Shown in pieces: positions 8,767-17,638 of a DNA stretch of 64,000 bases. Source of the stretch: Methylobacterium planeticum (GTDB taxonomy: Bacteria; Pseudomonadota; Alphaproteobacteria; Rhizobiales; Beijerinckiaceae); the NCBI RefSeq assembly GCF_008806345.1, contig NZ_VZZJ01000004.1:1-64000 (forward strand). The letters run 5' to 3'. The stretch's first letter is position 1. Every line of letters begins with the position of its first letter. A model generated the notes under the pieces. The model did no database searches and was not told where the DNA came from. It saw only the letters and a list, made by a program, of their open reading frames with translations. Both the position numbers and the translations under genes were made by a program.

Positions 8767-9000
8767 TCACGCGCGGCGATAGGCCTGCAGCTGGTCGGGG
8801 ATCTGCCACGAGGGCGTGACGTCCAACAACGCCAGGATCTTGTCACCGTGATCGGTCGCGTAGGACAGCGTGTAGTTCTCATGGCGCAGGCTCGCGTAAT
8901 CGAGGTCGACCACCGCCCGCGCCTCACCGAACTGCTGCTTGAGGCCGCTCACCAGAATTCCGAAGGCATCATTCGGAACGTAGAACTGGATCTTCGTCAT
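8767..9000 (-). CDS. Small hypothetical protein
   Basis: A 77-residue soluble protein with even amino-acid use and a start (MTKIQFYVPNDAFGILVSGL) that reads as genuine coding sequence. No family is recognised and no signal or membrane segment is present. A near-consensus CRP-type site lies about 100 bases upstream (9096-9111), which could regulate it. Confidence 0.5.
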   Translation of the reverse strand: MTKIQFYVPNDAFGILVSGLKQQFGEARAVVDLDYASLRHENYTLSYATDHGDKILALLDVTPSWQIPDQLQAYRRA

Positions 9001-9446
9001 CGATATCTCTCAATCGGCACGCTGCGCAGACGAGCCGCGCAGAGATCTGAACACAGGTCGATTGCTCGACTATGCGTGTCCCAAACCAAGAACACCGTGA
9101 CGGAGATCACAAGATCTATGCCAGTACCGCTCCGTTTCCGCCATTCCGTGATTCAGTTGCAGAATGTAACGAATTCAGATCATTCCGGGACAGACATGAA
9201 AGAGCATTAATACGGATTGGCTCTTGGCCTGGGCCGAGGTGCGCGGCCTTATCCTGGCTGCCCTGGACATCCATGCGGCTGATGCCGGCCCTGGCGTCGG
9301 TCGAGACCGGTGAGTGCAGGCCTCGTCCATCCTGGGACGGGACTGACGAGGCCATGCTGTCGACCTTAGAGCCTGCGGGATCGCGCGATCGGCGCGTTCC
9401 CGATCGGCGAGCCCGGTCCCGTTCAGGACGCGGCCCGGCCGCAGGA
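9001..9446. other. Intergenic region upstream of small gene
   Basis: About 450 bases between the small leftward gene and the end of the outer-membrane protein gene. It includes an AT-richer zone at 9080-9220 with a CRP-like site (annotated). No coding or RNA signal was recognised in the remainder. Confidence 0.4.
9096..9111. promoter_or_regulatory. CRP/FNR-family-like palindrome
   Basis: CGTGA-CGGAGA-TCACA matches TGTGA-N6-TCACA at nine of ten positions. It sits in an AT-richer stretch 96 bases upstream of the leftward small gene starting at 9000, a suitable position for an activator. This is a pattern match only. Confidence 0.35.
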
Positions 9447-10325
9447 TCATTCCGCCTGGCGGCGTGTGACCAGGGTGCGGCCGGGCTCGACCTCGCTCTT
9501 GTCCTGGTAGAGCGGGACGACGGCACGGAGCCAGCCGCGGGTTTCGTGACCTCCGTAATTGCGCTGCACCACATCGCGCGTGACGTAGGCCTGCAGGGTC
9601 ACCGGGCCGAAATTGTAGCCGACGAGGCCGCCGACCGCGATCTGCCCCTGCGGCCGATAGTTCGCGACACCGGTCGGCAGGTCGGTGGAGCCGAAGGCCA
9701 CCGCGCCGACCTGCCAGTTGCCGAATTTGCGCGCCGCCGTGAGGTCGAGGTTGAGGTAGTCCGGATAGAGCGGCCCCAGGGGCGAGCGGCTGTCGAGGAA
9801 GACGCCGTAGAGGAGGTTCGCCGTCAGATTCCAGTCATTCCCGGTATAGCTTGCGGCGAAGCGGTGGGTCAGCGACGCGGATTGCGTCAGGAACCGCGTG
9901 TCGATGGGCAGGTATCCGCCGAACAGGTAGCTGACCCCGAAATCGTTCCCGAGGTCCCAGGCCAGCTGGGCGGCGAGCAGAGGCTGCCCGATCCCGCTCT
10001 GGTAGGGCGCCCCCCGGGCGCTCGCGGCGGCCACGGGCTGGGTCACGAAGAACTGCAGGCGCGCATCGGCGACGCTCCAGGGCGTCGACCAGGCGAAGGT
10101 CGGCAGGTTGACGTTCGTCTCGGAGCCGAGGGGCGCCGTATCGCGGACGCCGAAGCTCGACAGGTTCACGAAATACAGGCCGACCGGCAGTTGCGAGCCG
10201 GTCGGCAATCCGACCGTCTGGCCCGGCTGGGCGGCGGAGCCCGCAGACGCGGCTCCGGAGGCGAGCCCGAGGACGCAGGTCGCGAGAAGCCCGAGGCGGG
10301 CGGCAGCCAATGTTCGACGATGCAC
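9447..10325 (-). CDS. Outer-membrane beta-barrel protein, phenol MetA-type
   Basis: A 292-residue exported protein (GTG start with AGGAG about ten bases upstream). It has a signal peptide (ARLGLLATCVLGLASGAASA) and then alternating aromatic strands such as GLYFVNLSSFG, GVSYLFGGYLPI, LTANLLYGVFLD and IAVGGLVGYNFGPVTLQAYVTRDV. The overall pattern (proline-rich N-terminus, NLPTFAWSTPW, strands ending in aromatic residues) is that of the 'transporter / MetA-pathway of phenol degradation' family, outer-membrane channels often seen near aromatic-degradation genes. A role in aromatic uptake is inference; the nearest aromatic genes are the pca remnants about 2 kb away. Confidence 0.7.
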   Translation of the reverse strand: MHRRTLAAARLGLLATCVLGLASGAASAGSAAQPGQTVGLPTGSQLPVGLYFVNLSSFGVRDTAPLGSETNVNLPTFAWSTPWSVADARLQFFVTQPVAAASARGAPYQSGIGQPLLAAQLAWDLGNDFGVSYLFGGYLPIDTRFLTQSASLTHRFAASYTGNDWNLTANLLYGVFLDSRSPLGPLYPDYLNLDLTAARKFGNWQVGAVAFGSTDLPTGVANYRPQGQIAVGGLVGYNFGPVTLQAYVTRDVVQRNYGGHETRGWLRAVVPLYQDKSEVEPGRTLVTRRQAE

Positions 10326-10662
10326 CGTGTCAACGCTCCTGCATGGCCGCGGCGGCCAGTCGCCACGACGCCTTTCCTCATGCTGACGAACGAGAACTCG
10401 GATCCATCGAAATAAAAGCTAATCAAATCGATCACTAGTGTCAGTTAGACGCACCAATGGCGTCAGACTTGGACCACATCAAAATATAATCCATCAAGTT
10501 TCCGAGAATTTGTCCCTCGGTGTGTGTGGGCGCACCGGCGCGAGTCGCAGCGATGGATTAAACGCATCGAAATAATACTGTGTCGTTTCACACTTTGCTT
10601 TAGAAATCAAGTCTATACATGGTGTTTTGGCACGAACCATCCCGGAAGCAAAGGTGAATTGC
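10326..10662. other. AT-richer divergent intergenic region
   Basis: This 337-base gap separates the leftward barrel gene from the rightward small exported protein. It is clearly poorer in GC than its surroundings, as expected for two divergent promoters, but I cannot assign boxes. No RNA gene or repeat was recognised. Confidence 0.45.
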
Positions 10663-10947
10663 ATGCGTAATACAATCATACTCGCGACGTTCATCGTCTC
10701 GCTCGGAGCTGCGACGGCGGCGCGCGCCGAAGGCGGCGAGGGCAGCCGCCAGCAGGCCGGCGGTGCGCATATGAGTTCCTACGTGAACCACCCCTATCAC
10801 GACCCCCGCTCCGTCTACGCGCAGCGGCGCGGAACGGGGCAGATCCTCGGAGCCCCGATGCTGACGGACCAGGGTCCGTCCAACCTGGACCGCCGCGCCG
10901 CCGAGCGCTCGAGCTGGGCCGTCGGCCGGGCGCCGCGTCGCCGCTGA
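10663..10947 (+). CDS. Small exported protein
   Basis: A 94-residue protein with a Sec signal (MRNTIILATFIVSLGAATAA, cleavage after ARA). The polar mature part contains His, Tyr and Ser near YVNHPYHDPRS and ends in a basic tail (GRAPRRR). I do not recognise the family. The ATG at 10663 is preferred over an upstream one at 10627 because it begins the signal peptide and has an AAGG about ten bases upstream. Confidence 0.55.
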   Translation: MRNTIILATFIVSLGAATAARAEGGEGSRQQAGGAHMSSYVNHPYHDPRSVYAQRRGTGQILGAPMLTDQGPSNLDRRAAERSSWAVGRAPRRR

Positions 10948-11006
10948 GCGATACTCCCGCAGCTGCGGCGGTCGTCGACCGCCGCCTCTCTCTCGCACAG
11001 GAACCC

Positions 11007-11678
11007 ATGAAGAGCAGCGTTGAACGAGCGGGCCTCCTGGAGGAGATCGAGCGGCAGCTCGCATCCTGCCGCAGGCGACGGATGATGGAAGAAGTCCGGC
11101 CCGCGGTGGCCCTGACGATGCGCCAATGGCAGGCGGTGGAGGTCGCCCTGTGCGACGAGGCCGGCGCCAGGCCGCAAGCCCGGCTCGGCGACACGGAGGA
11201 GCCCAGCGCGGGCTTCATCGTGCATGCGGCCGTCCGCTACTGCCTGGGGCGTCCCAGGAACGCACCGTGCCTGTGCACGAGCTGGTTGCGGAGCAACTGG
11301 CTCGGCCTCGCGAAGCAGACCCGTGCCGACATCGTGCGCGACGTGGAGCGGCACCTCGCGGACGAGGAGCAGCTTGCCTGCGAGAGCCTGCGAGGCGAGC
11401 TGCGCCCCTGGCGGGAGTTCCTGGCGTGGGTCCGGGTCGAGCAGGACGACCCGGCATCGCGCGCCACGCTCGCCCCGATGGCGCGCTATCGGCTCGAAAT
11501 CCTCACCCGAGGCCCGCGCGCCTACAGTCCGGCGGATCCCCAGATCCAGGCTCTCTACCGGCGCGGCCTGATCGAGCCGCAACCGGTTCTTGAGGAGGGC
11601 GATCGAAGCCGCTGGGCGATCACCCCGGTGGGCCGTGCCGCCCTGGGCGCGGCCCGGCGACCGGGCTCACCCGCCTGA
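11007..11678 (+). CDS. Hypothetical protein
   Basis: A 223-residue soluble protein with good codon pattern and an AGGA ahead of its ATG. The N-terminal 30 residues are a charged helix (ERQLASCRRRRMMEE). The C-terminal third (IQALYRRGLIEPQPVLEEG, then RWAITPVGRAAL) has the helix-turn-strand and 'wing' look of a winged-helix domain, with 'L-Y-x-R-G-L-I-E' and 'W-x-I-T-P-x-G' motifs. A role in nucleic-acid binding is only a suggestion from that shape. It lies 59 bases after the exported protein gene. Confidence 0.5.
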   Translation: MKSSVERAGLLEEIERQLASCRRRRMMEEVRPAVALTMRQWQAVEVALCDEAGARPQARLGDTEEPSAGFIVHAAVRYCLGRPRNAPCLCTSWLRSNWLGLAKQTRADIVRDVERHLADEEQLACESLRGELRPWREFLAWVRVEQDDPASRATLAPMARYRLEILTRGPRAYSPADPQIQALYRRGLIEPQPVLEEGDRSRWAITPVGRAALGAARRPGSPA

Positions 11679-11708
11679 TCCCGATCGTCAATGCCGAGGA
11701 GGTTTGAC

Positions 11709-11966
11709 ATGCCCCGCATGATCCCCGTCACGTTCCTCGTGATCAGTCTTGCCCTGCACGCGGGCTCGACGGCCAGCTTTGCCCAGACCGCCGTGACGGG
11801 GACGGGCGGCGGCCCCGAGACGACGATCACGGCCCCGAACACCTCGTCGGTGGGCCGCACGATGCCCACGGGCACCGCCGACGCGCCCCTCCTCGACCCG
11901 CGGGAGCGCACCAGCAGGCAACGGAACCTCGATGCCGTTCTGAACGGGGTGTGCGCCGGATGCTGA
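11709..11966 (+). CDS. Small exported protein
   Basis: An 85-residue protein with a signal peptide (residues 1-25, MPRMIPVTFLVISLALHAGS, ending SFAQ) and a short Thr/Gly/Pro-rich mature region ending in VCAGC. AGGAGG about seven bases before the ATG supports the start. No family is known to me; several small exported proteins of this type occur in this part of the window (10663, 11709, 12699). Confidence 0.55.
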   Translation: MPRMIPVTFLVISLALHAGSTASFAQTAVTGTGGGPETTITAPNTSSVGRTMPTGTADAPLLDPRERTSRQRNLDAVLNGVCAGC

Positions 11967-12698
11967 GGGTGCCGGCGCGCATTCCCCATATGCGCGCATC
12001 GGCCTTCGGGTAGCGGATCCCAGATGCCCGCTTGAGCAACCCGGCTCGCGACCGATTGCGATCGCGAGCCGGACATCAGCGATCCGCGCCGCCTGGACGA
12101 GGCCTCCTCGGCCGGAATCCCGCGAAACATCGGGTTGTCGCGAGCGGCGATCGGCGCGCGCCGTCAGGCCAGACGTGGTGCGAGATGATTGGCATGCCCC
12201 AATGTCGATGACCAGACGGCACCCGCGACAGGACGGAGTGATGGCGCGATCGCGGTCTCGACCGAACGTGTCCTGAGCCCTTCCGACGCCGCAGCCGCGA
12301 GTTCGATCCGGCATGCCGCGCCGGGCAGCGGGCCGATGCGCGACTGGACTTCCCAGGACTTCTGAACTTTCACGAGGCCCTCGGGCAAAGCCCGCGCGCT
12401 GCACGCGGGCGGCCTTTCGCGCATCTGCAGCCCATGGGCTGCCGACCGGGCGCCCGCGCGGCAGCAGCAGCCTCCATGCCCCGGAGATGGTCTGGCCGCC
12501 TCCGTGATCGACCGCCATCGACATCCGCGTCGGCAGCAGCGTTCATACGCAACTCTCCCCTTTAATCCGAAAATAAATCGACGATGTGCCCAGCGGCACA
12601 TACGTTTGCAATCCCGCGCAATTGCCCAAATATCAGGGATTTATTGCGCTTTTACTAGCGTTTATATCTATGAATTAGGCATAAACCCGGAGGCCGAA
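11967..12698. other. Long intergenic region, possible gene relic
   Basis: About 730 bases. A minus-strand frame ending near 12164 (codons around 12175-12375, containing LVKVQKSWEVQSRIG) has a somewhat protein-like composition, but its N-terminal half is Arg/Cys-rich noise, it has no clear start signal and I recognise no family. It could be a decayed small gene. The AT-rich end at 12555-12690 likely carries the promoter of the TTG-initiated gene at 12699. Confidence 0.35.
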
Positions 12699-12974
12699 TT
12701 GTCCAATTTCACCCGACGCGCCGTCGCTGTCGCCACGATCGTCGTGATGACTTCCGGCTCATCCCTTGCCGCTGGGGGGCAGACACGCCCGAGAACGACC
12801 TACGATGGTTTCGCGACCGAGTATGCCAACCCACAGGGATCCCTCCGCGATGCGCCGCGCGCCCTCGGCGGCTTCGGCTCGGCTGGTGCGGTGAGCGATC
12901 AGATCCGGGGACCCGTCCATGATCAGCGGACTGGGCGCGTCAGACCGGGCAATCCCTCTCCGTCCGTGCGCTAG
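12699..12974 (+). CDS. Small exported protein with TTG start
   Basis: A 91-residue protein. The only sensible start is TTG at 12699, with GGAGG at 12689-12693 five bases upstream; the first residues then form a signal peptide (SNFTRRAVAVATIVVMTSGS, ending SLAAGG). The mature part is Arg/Gly/Pro-rich and probably disordered. No function is recognised. Confidence 0.5.
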   Translation: MSNFTRRAVAVATIVVMTSGSSLAAGGQTRPRTTYDGFATEYANPQGSLRDAPRALGGFGSAGAVSDQIRGPVHDQRTGRVRPGNPSPSVR

Positions 12975-13080
12975 GACGGGGCGGACGACCCTGTCGCCAC
13001 GGCGTCGGGGCGGCGATCTCGCGGGAGCACCGCGCGACCGCGGCTCGCGCCCCGCCGTCGATCTTCCGATCTCCTCAGGA

Positions 13081-14526
13081 TCACGCGGTCCGTTCGGCGA
13101 AGATCGCCTTCTTGACGATGGCGTGCACGCCCCAGTTGCCGTCGACGACCTGGGTCACGCCGAAATCGACCGCGACCGACATCAGCGAGATCGCCTCGTC
13201 CTCGGTCAGGCCCTTCGCGTGCATCAGGAACTGGCGCATCTTGCGGAAGGCGTCCTGCATGGCGAGGTCGAGGGAGGACTTGGCAAAGATCGCGCTCTGC
13301 GCGTCGGGGCCGAGATCCTTCAGGTAGTTCGGGTAGCTGAAGCCGGAGAGCACCCAATCCTCCCGCGTCTCGATCATCGGGAAGTCGAGGGACTCGAGCG
13401 CGGTGCCGGCGAGATCCGCCTTCTTGTGCAGCACGAACTGGAAGGTGCCGGTCAGCGAGCACTCGATCGCGGTGCCGCAGAGCTCGGAATCGCCCTGGCT
13501 CGCATGCGGGTCGCCGGCGGAGAAGAGGGCGCCCGCCACCGCCACGGGGTAGTACAGCGTGGCGCCCTTGCCGATGCGCCAATTGTCGATGTTACCGCCC
13601 GTGTAGCTCGGCGGGATCGAGTTGACCATCTCGGCCTCGGCCGGGGCGACGCCCATCACGCCGAAATGCGGGCGGATCGGCACCCGGATGCCCTTCAGCA
13701 CGTCGTAGGTGCGCGTCGTCTTGGTGTGGTCGACGGGGATGCCCGGATAGTCGATCGTCGGGTGCAGCACCCCGTCCGGATCGGTCACGCCGGGCCAGCG
13801 GAAGCTGTAGACCGCCTTGGCCCAGTCGCGCCCGCCGCTCGCGTCGACCTCGTAGATGGTGATGACCTCGCGGGGCTTATCGCCCGTGAGGAGGTCCTTG
13901 TAATGGTAGCCCCACCACGCGGCCGCATTGCTGCCGAAGGTCGAACCCTTGAACTTCGGGTTGGCCGAGGGGCGCGGCGCCACGTCGAGGATGCGCACCT
14001 CGAGGACGTCGCCGGGCTCCGCGCCGCGGATCGCCACCGGGCCGGTGCAGATGTGAACGCCGAGGCCGCCGCCCGGCCCGAGCTTGGCATCCTCCGGCCC
14101 CGCGCCGCGGCGGGCGACGCCCTTCGTCCCCTTGGTCCAGAGGAAGACGCTCTCGGCGCCGGGATCGCCCGCGACCATGCGCTCGGCATCGTCGTTGGCA
14201 TGGTGCGTCAGCGTCTCGATGGTGACGAAATCACCGGACTCGATCTCGACCTGCGGCTTCAGGCTCCGGCTGAAATACCCCCAATGGACCGTCTCGGCGG
14301 TGGCGGGCAGGTGATAGTGACGGCAGCGCTCCACGGACTTGGCCCGGCTCGCCTGCGCCAGGGCGGGCGTCACCAGCGAGAGGCCCCCTGCCGCGAGCGC
14401 CGCGGCGCCCCCGGTGGCCACGAAGCTGCTCTTCAGGAAGGCACGGCGCTCCGGCTCCATGTCGCGTCGGTAGCGCATCCGGTGCTCGGCGAAGGCGGCA
14501 CAGGTCGGATCATCCCCCAAGCACAT
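13081..14526 (-). CDS. Acetamidase/formamidase family protein, Tat-exported
   Basis: A 481-residue member of the FmdA/AmdA amidohydrolase family, which cleaves short aliphatic amides to acid and ammonia. The start at 14526 has GGAGG eight bases upstream. A twin-arginine-type leader (PERRAFLKSSF then a hydrophobic run to PALAQA) implies export, longer than the usual cytosolic enzyme. Family features include LTHHANDD, G-P-V-A-I-R-G-A-E-P-G-D-V-L-E-V, the downstream FGVMGVAPAEAE and GGNIDN segments, SAGDPHASQGDSE and G-T-A-I-E. These are the conserved metal and active-site regions. It is divergent from a sensor kinase gene. The actual amide substrate is not evident. Confidence 0.85.
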   Translation of the reverse strand: MCLGDDPTCAAFAEHRMRYRRDMEPERRAFLKSSFVATGGAAALAAGGLSLVTPALAQASRAKSVERCRHYHLPATAETVHWGYFSRSLKPQVEIESGDFVTIETLTHHANDDAERMVAGDPGAESVFLWTKGTKGVARRGAGPEDAKLGPGGGLGVHICTGPVAIRGAEPGDVLEVRILDVAPRPSANPKFKGSTFGSNAAAWWGYHYKDLLTGDKPREVITIYEVDASGGRDWAKAVYSFRWPGVTDPDGVLHPTIDYPGIPVDHTKTTRTYDVLKGIRVPIRPHFGVMGVAPAEAEMVNSIPPSYTGGNIDNWRIGKGATLYYPVAVAGALFSAGDPHASQGDSELCGTAIECSLTGTFQFVLHKKADLAGTALESLDFPMIETREDWVLSGFSYPNYLKDLGPDAQSAIFAKSSLDLAMQDAFRKMRQFLMHAKGLTEDEAISLMSVAVDFGVTQVVDGNWGVHAIVKKAIFAERTA

Positions 14527-14810
14527 CGCAATGTCCTCCGCACTGGCCAGCGTTACGAGCAAAGCATGCAAGCCGCCGGCCAAGCTCGGCGGTTCTCCCC
14601 GGTGCCCCTAAGATGACCCAAACCCGGCCAAGCGTCGCGCCTGAAAGGCACACACACGCAACACGTGATCGTCCGCCCCCTGCGACGCCTCGACGTGCAA
14701 CCAGAGCGAGCGTCACCTGTTAATCGGGAGGCCCGCCGCCGCGCTGGTTCAGGCTGGACACACCCGTCGAGACCGGCTGCCGGCAGGGATGGGATCGGGA
14801 GGAAGCGTCC

Positions 14811-15839
14811 TTGTACGATGGCGACGGTGCGATTGTCCCTCCGGCGGAGGTCGATCCATCCTCCACTGTCGACCTCGCGCTGCTGCGCGCGGCCGTCGAG
14901 GCCACGAACGAGGCCATCCTGATCACCTCGGCCGAGCTCGACGAGCCGGGTCCCCGGATCGCCTACGCCAACCCGGCCTTCACGCGCATGACCGGGTACG
15001 CGCTGCAGGAGGTGGCCGGGCGATCGCCGCGCCTGCTGCAGGGGCCGCAGACGGAGCGCGCGATGCTCGACCGGATGCGGGCCGCACTCGTTGCGGGCGA
15101 GGCGTATCAGGGCGAGGCCACGAACTACCGCAAGGATGGCACGCCCTACTTCGTCGAGTGGCTGATCACGCCGGTGCACGGCGCTGACGGCCGCATCTCG
15201 CACTGGATCTCGGCACAGCGCGACATCACCGAGCGGCGCGCCGCGGAGGACCGCCAGCTCCTCATGGTCCGGGAGCTGCATCACCGGGTGAAGAACACTC
15301 TCGCGACCGTCCAGGCGGTGCTGAACGCGACCATGCGCTCGTCCGCCAGCATCCCGGATTTCGCCAGGATGCTCACCGGGCGGATCACGTCCCTCGCCAA
15401 GACCCACGCGATGATCACCGAGGATCTGGGACAGGCGGTGCTGTTCCGCCAGCTCGTCGCCTCGGAACTCCAGGGCTTCGAGAACGGGAGGGGCGACCGT
15501 CTCTCCCTCGAAGGCCCGCAGGTGGTGCTGCCCTCGGACCTCGCCGTGCCGATCGGCATGGCCCTGCACGAGCTGACCATCAACGCGATCAAGCACGGGG
15601 CGCTGGCTCACCCGGACGGCCGCATCGCGGTGACGTGGTCCCTGGAGCGGGGACCCGCCGGCCGGCAGCTGCGCTGGGTCTGGAACGAGCACGACGGCCC
15701 CCCGGTCGCACTGCCGACCCGGGACGGCTTCGGCTCGCGCGTGCTCAACCGGGTCCTGACCGCTCAGATCGGCGCCGCGGTCGATATCGCGTACGATCCG
15801 GACGGCCTGCGGGTGACGGTCGACGTTCCCCTCAGGTAG
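14811..15839 (+). CDS. PAS-HWE sensor histidine kinase
   Basis: A 342-residue cytosolic sensor with no membrane segment. A PAS domain (residues 22-145, AYANPAFTRMTGY ... HWISAQRDITER) closely resembles LOV domains, but the photoactive cysteine is replaced: GRSPRLLQG (70-78) has Pro73 where LOV proteins have Cys. The kinase part shows the HWE pattern: phospho-acceptor His158 in ELHHRVKN, N-box HELTINAIKHGAL (253-265), W-x-E in VWNEHDGP (E293), and GFGS. In alphaproteobacteria such kinases often feed PhyR-type general stress signalling. The start is TTG with GGGAGGA eight bases before it. Confidence 0.85.
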   Translation: MYDGDGAIVPPAEVDPSSTVDLALLRAAVEATNEAILITSAELDEPGPRIAYANPAFTRMTGYALQEVAGRSPRLLQGPQTERAMLDRMRAALVAGEAYQGEATNYRKDGTPYFVEWLITPVHGADGRISHWISAQRDITERRAAEDRQLLMVRELHHRVKNTLATVQAVLNATMRSSASIPDFARMLTGRITSLAKTHAMITEDLGQAVLFRQLVASELQGFENGRGDRLSLEGPQVVLPSDLAVPIGMALHELTINAIKHGALAHPDGRIAVTWSLERGPAGRQLRWVWNEHDGPPVALPTRDGFGSRVLNRVLTAQIGAAVDIAYDPDGLRVTVDVPLR

Positions 15840-15919
15840 CTCTCTTGCGCCCTCCGGCCGCACGGAACGCCTCGGCGCGCCGAGGCTTCTCTCCACGGCT
15901 GAGGTCCGCGGAGGTGGTG

Positions 15920-16096
15920 ATGAAGGTGTTTCAGATTCGGCAGCGTGCGACGGGCGCCATCCTCTGGACGGGGACGGCGCACAACGAGGTCGCCGCCCTC
16001 GACGCCATGGCGCACGAGGCGGGCTACTACGACTTCTCGGACCTGCCGGACCATATCCGTGCCGGCGGCCTCGTGGCCGAGGCGGTCAGGGTCTGA
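15920..16096 (+). CDS. Small hypothetical protein
   Basis: A 58-residue protein beginning MKVFQIRQRATGAILWTGTA and continuing with HNEVAALDAMAHEAGYYDF. The pattern 'strand-turn-strand then a D-A-M-A-x-E-A-G-Y' helix recalls short proteins sharing a name-less domain in Methylobacterium. GGAGG sits about six bases upstream of the ATG. No function can be assigned. A GC-rich hairpin follows the stop. Confidence 0.6.
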   Translation: MKVFQIRQRATGAILWTGTAHNEVAALDAMAHEAGYYDFSDLPDHIRAGGLVAEAVRV

Positions 16097-16109
16097 CCCA
16101 AACGACAAC

Positions 16110-16136
16110 GGCGCAGGGCTGTTGGGCCACTGCGCC
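16110..16136 (+). terminator. Possible hairpin terminator
   Basis: GGCGCAG (16110-16116) pairs with CTGCGCC (16130-16136) 13 bases after the stop of the 58-residue gene. There is no U-run, so intrinsic termination is uncertain. Confidence 0.3.
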
Positions 16137-16410
16137 GCTGCGTTCGGCCGCCGAGGGGGCGATGACGGCCGCCCCCGTCATGCGCCGGACGCGACGACGC
16201 GGATGTGCGGCCCGGCACATCTCCGCGGAGTAGGCTCGCGGGCCGAGGCGCTGATCGTCGGGCTCGTGCCGGCGCCTCTGGGAGGATGCCATTGTGATGC
16301 GTGCCGCGCGGGAGGATCGGGGAGCGGGCGTGTTCCGCGGGGAGGCCACGCCGGCGCGGTGCGGGCGGCCGGGCGGCGTCCTCGAAAGGTCCGGCTGGAA
16401 AGGGACCTAG

Positions 16411-17311
16411 ATGGACATCGCCCAGCTCAGGATGCTTGTCCACATCGCGGAGCTCGGGAGCGTCAGCAAGGCCGCCGATCGTCTGAACATCGCCTAGCCG
16501 GCGCTGAGCCGACAGATCCGCCTGCTGGAACAGGAACTCGGCACCTATCTGTTCGAGCGGCATGGCCGCGGCATGGTCATCACCGAGATGGGCCGGGAGG
16601 TGCTCGCCCACGCCGTCCGCATCATGGCCGAGATGACGCCATCCGCGATACGGTTTCGGAGGGACGCACCTCGTTCCGCGGCTCGATTTCCATCGGAACC
16701 ACACCGACGGTCGCCGAGATCGTCACCGTCCCCATGGTGACCCGCCTGCGGGAGCTGCATCCGAATCTGTCGCTGCGCCTGTCCTCCGCCTATAGCGGAC
16801 ACATCCTCGACTGGCTGCAGAGAGGACAGATCGATTTCGCGGTGTCCTACAATCCGAGCCGCCTGCACACGCTGCGCATCATCCCGATCATGCTGGAGAG
16901 CCTGCTTCTCGTCAGCGCCGGCGGCAGCCGGCCGGGCGGTCGGTGCCGTTCGCGCGGCTGGCGACGGAAGACCTCGTGCTCCCGAGCCCCGGCCATATGC
17001 TGCGCGACATCGTCGACGAATGCGCCAGCCGCGCGGGGATCCGGATCCGGAGCGTCATCGAGGCGGATTCCTTTCAGACCCTGATCAACCTCGTCCGGAC
17101 CGGCATCGGCTCGACCGTTCTGCCCCTGGCGCCCATCTACGCGATGGTCGAGGCCGGGCACCTCTCGGTTGCCCGGCTCACCGATCCGGCGCCGACCCGC
17201 GAACTCGTCGTGGCCTACGCGGCGGACCGGCCCGTCAGCCTCGCCGCCCGCTTCATCGGCGACATGATCGTCGAGATCGCGCGGGATCTGGCCAGGCGTG
17301 GCACCTTGTAG
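16411..17311 (+). pseudogene. LysR-family regulator, nonsense and frameshifts
   Basis: The gene begins well (MDIAQLRMLVHIAELGSVSK, a LysR winged helix-turn-helix) but meets TAG at 16495-16497, exactly where the family has Gln in N-I-A-Q-P-A-L-S-R-Q, consistent with a single CAG-to-TAG change. Reading continues in frame to about 16637, where a shift is needed to reach the hinge (DAIRDTVSEG, FRGSISIGTTPT). It continues to about 16930 in frame 0. A second shift leads to the intact C-terminal effector half (VPFARLATEDLVLP to the stop at 17309). Three independent lesions make a functional product very unlikely. It is the probable former regulator of the downstream catabolic genes. Confidence 0.85.
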
Positions 17312-17638
17312 ACGCCGATCGCCGGCCTGGTGAAAGTCGGGCTGTTTCCCGCGGAGGTCCGCGCGCTCGGCGTCGGATTGCCCTACGCGGTGGCCAACGC
17401 CCTCTTCGGGAGCACGGCGGAATACGTCGCACTGTCGTTGCGCTCCGCGCAGGTCGAGACGTACTTCTTCGTCTACGTGGCCGTCATCAACGGGATGGTG
17501 CTGCTCGCCTCCATCGCGATGCCGCGTCTCGACCGGCACGGCTACCTCGAGGGTGACGGCGAAATCGAGGCGAGGAGACCTTCCGGACCGGGCACCGGGC
17601 TGCCTGAGCGCCGCCGTCGCGGCGCGTCCCCGAGCTAG
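17312..17638 (+). pseudogene. MHS-type MFS transporter, C-terminal remnant
   Basis: Directly after the LysR stop and in the same frame comes the last part of a metabolite:H+ symporter of the KgtP/ProP type: G-L-V-K-V-G-L-F-P-A-E-V-R-A-L-G-V-G-L-P-Y, then two transmembrane segments and DRHGYLEG. About 350 N-terminal residues are missing and no start exists. The tail after DGEIEAR is noise. The abutting reading frames suggest that a deletion joined the two genes. The lost symporter would have imported a dicarboxylate-like substrate. Confidence 0.8.

Noticed and set aside
12919..14616. A plus-strand open frame of about 560 codons
   Set aside because: It is antisense to the acetamidase/formamidase gene, which has a ribosome-binding site, Tat leader and family motifs.
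14527..14810. Riboswitch upstream of the acetamidase/formamidase gene
   Set aside because: I could not find conserved cores of the guanidine, TPP or cobalamin classes.
16495..16497. Amber codon as a recoding site (pyrrolysine or readthrough)
   Set aside because: The position is a conserved Gln in LysR proteins, the change is one base, and two further frameshifts exist in the same gene. Ordinary pseudogene decay explains it.
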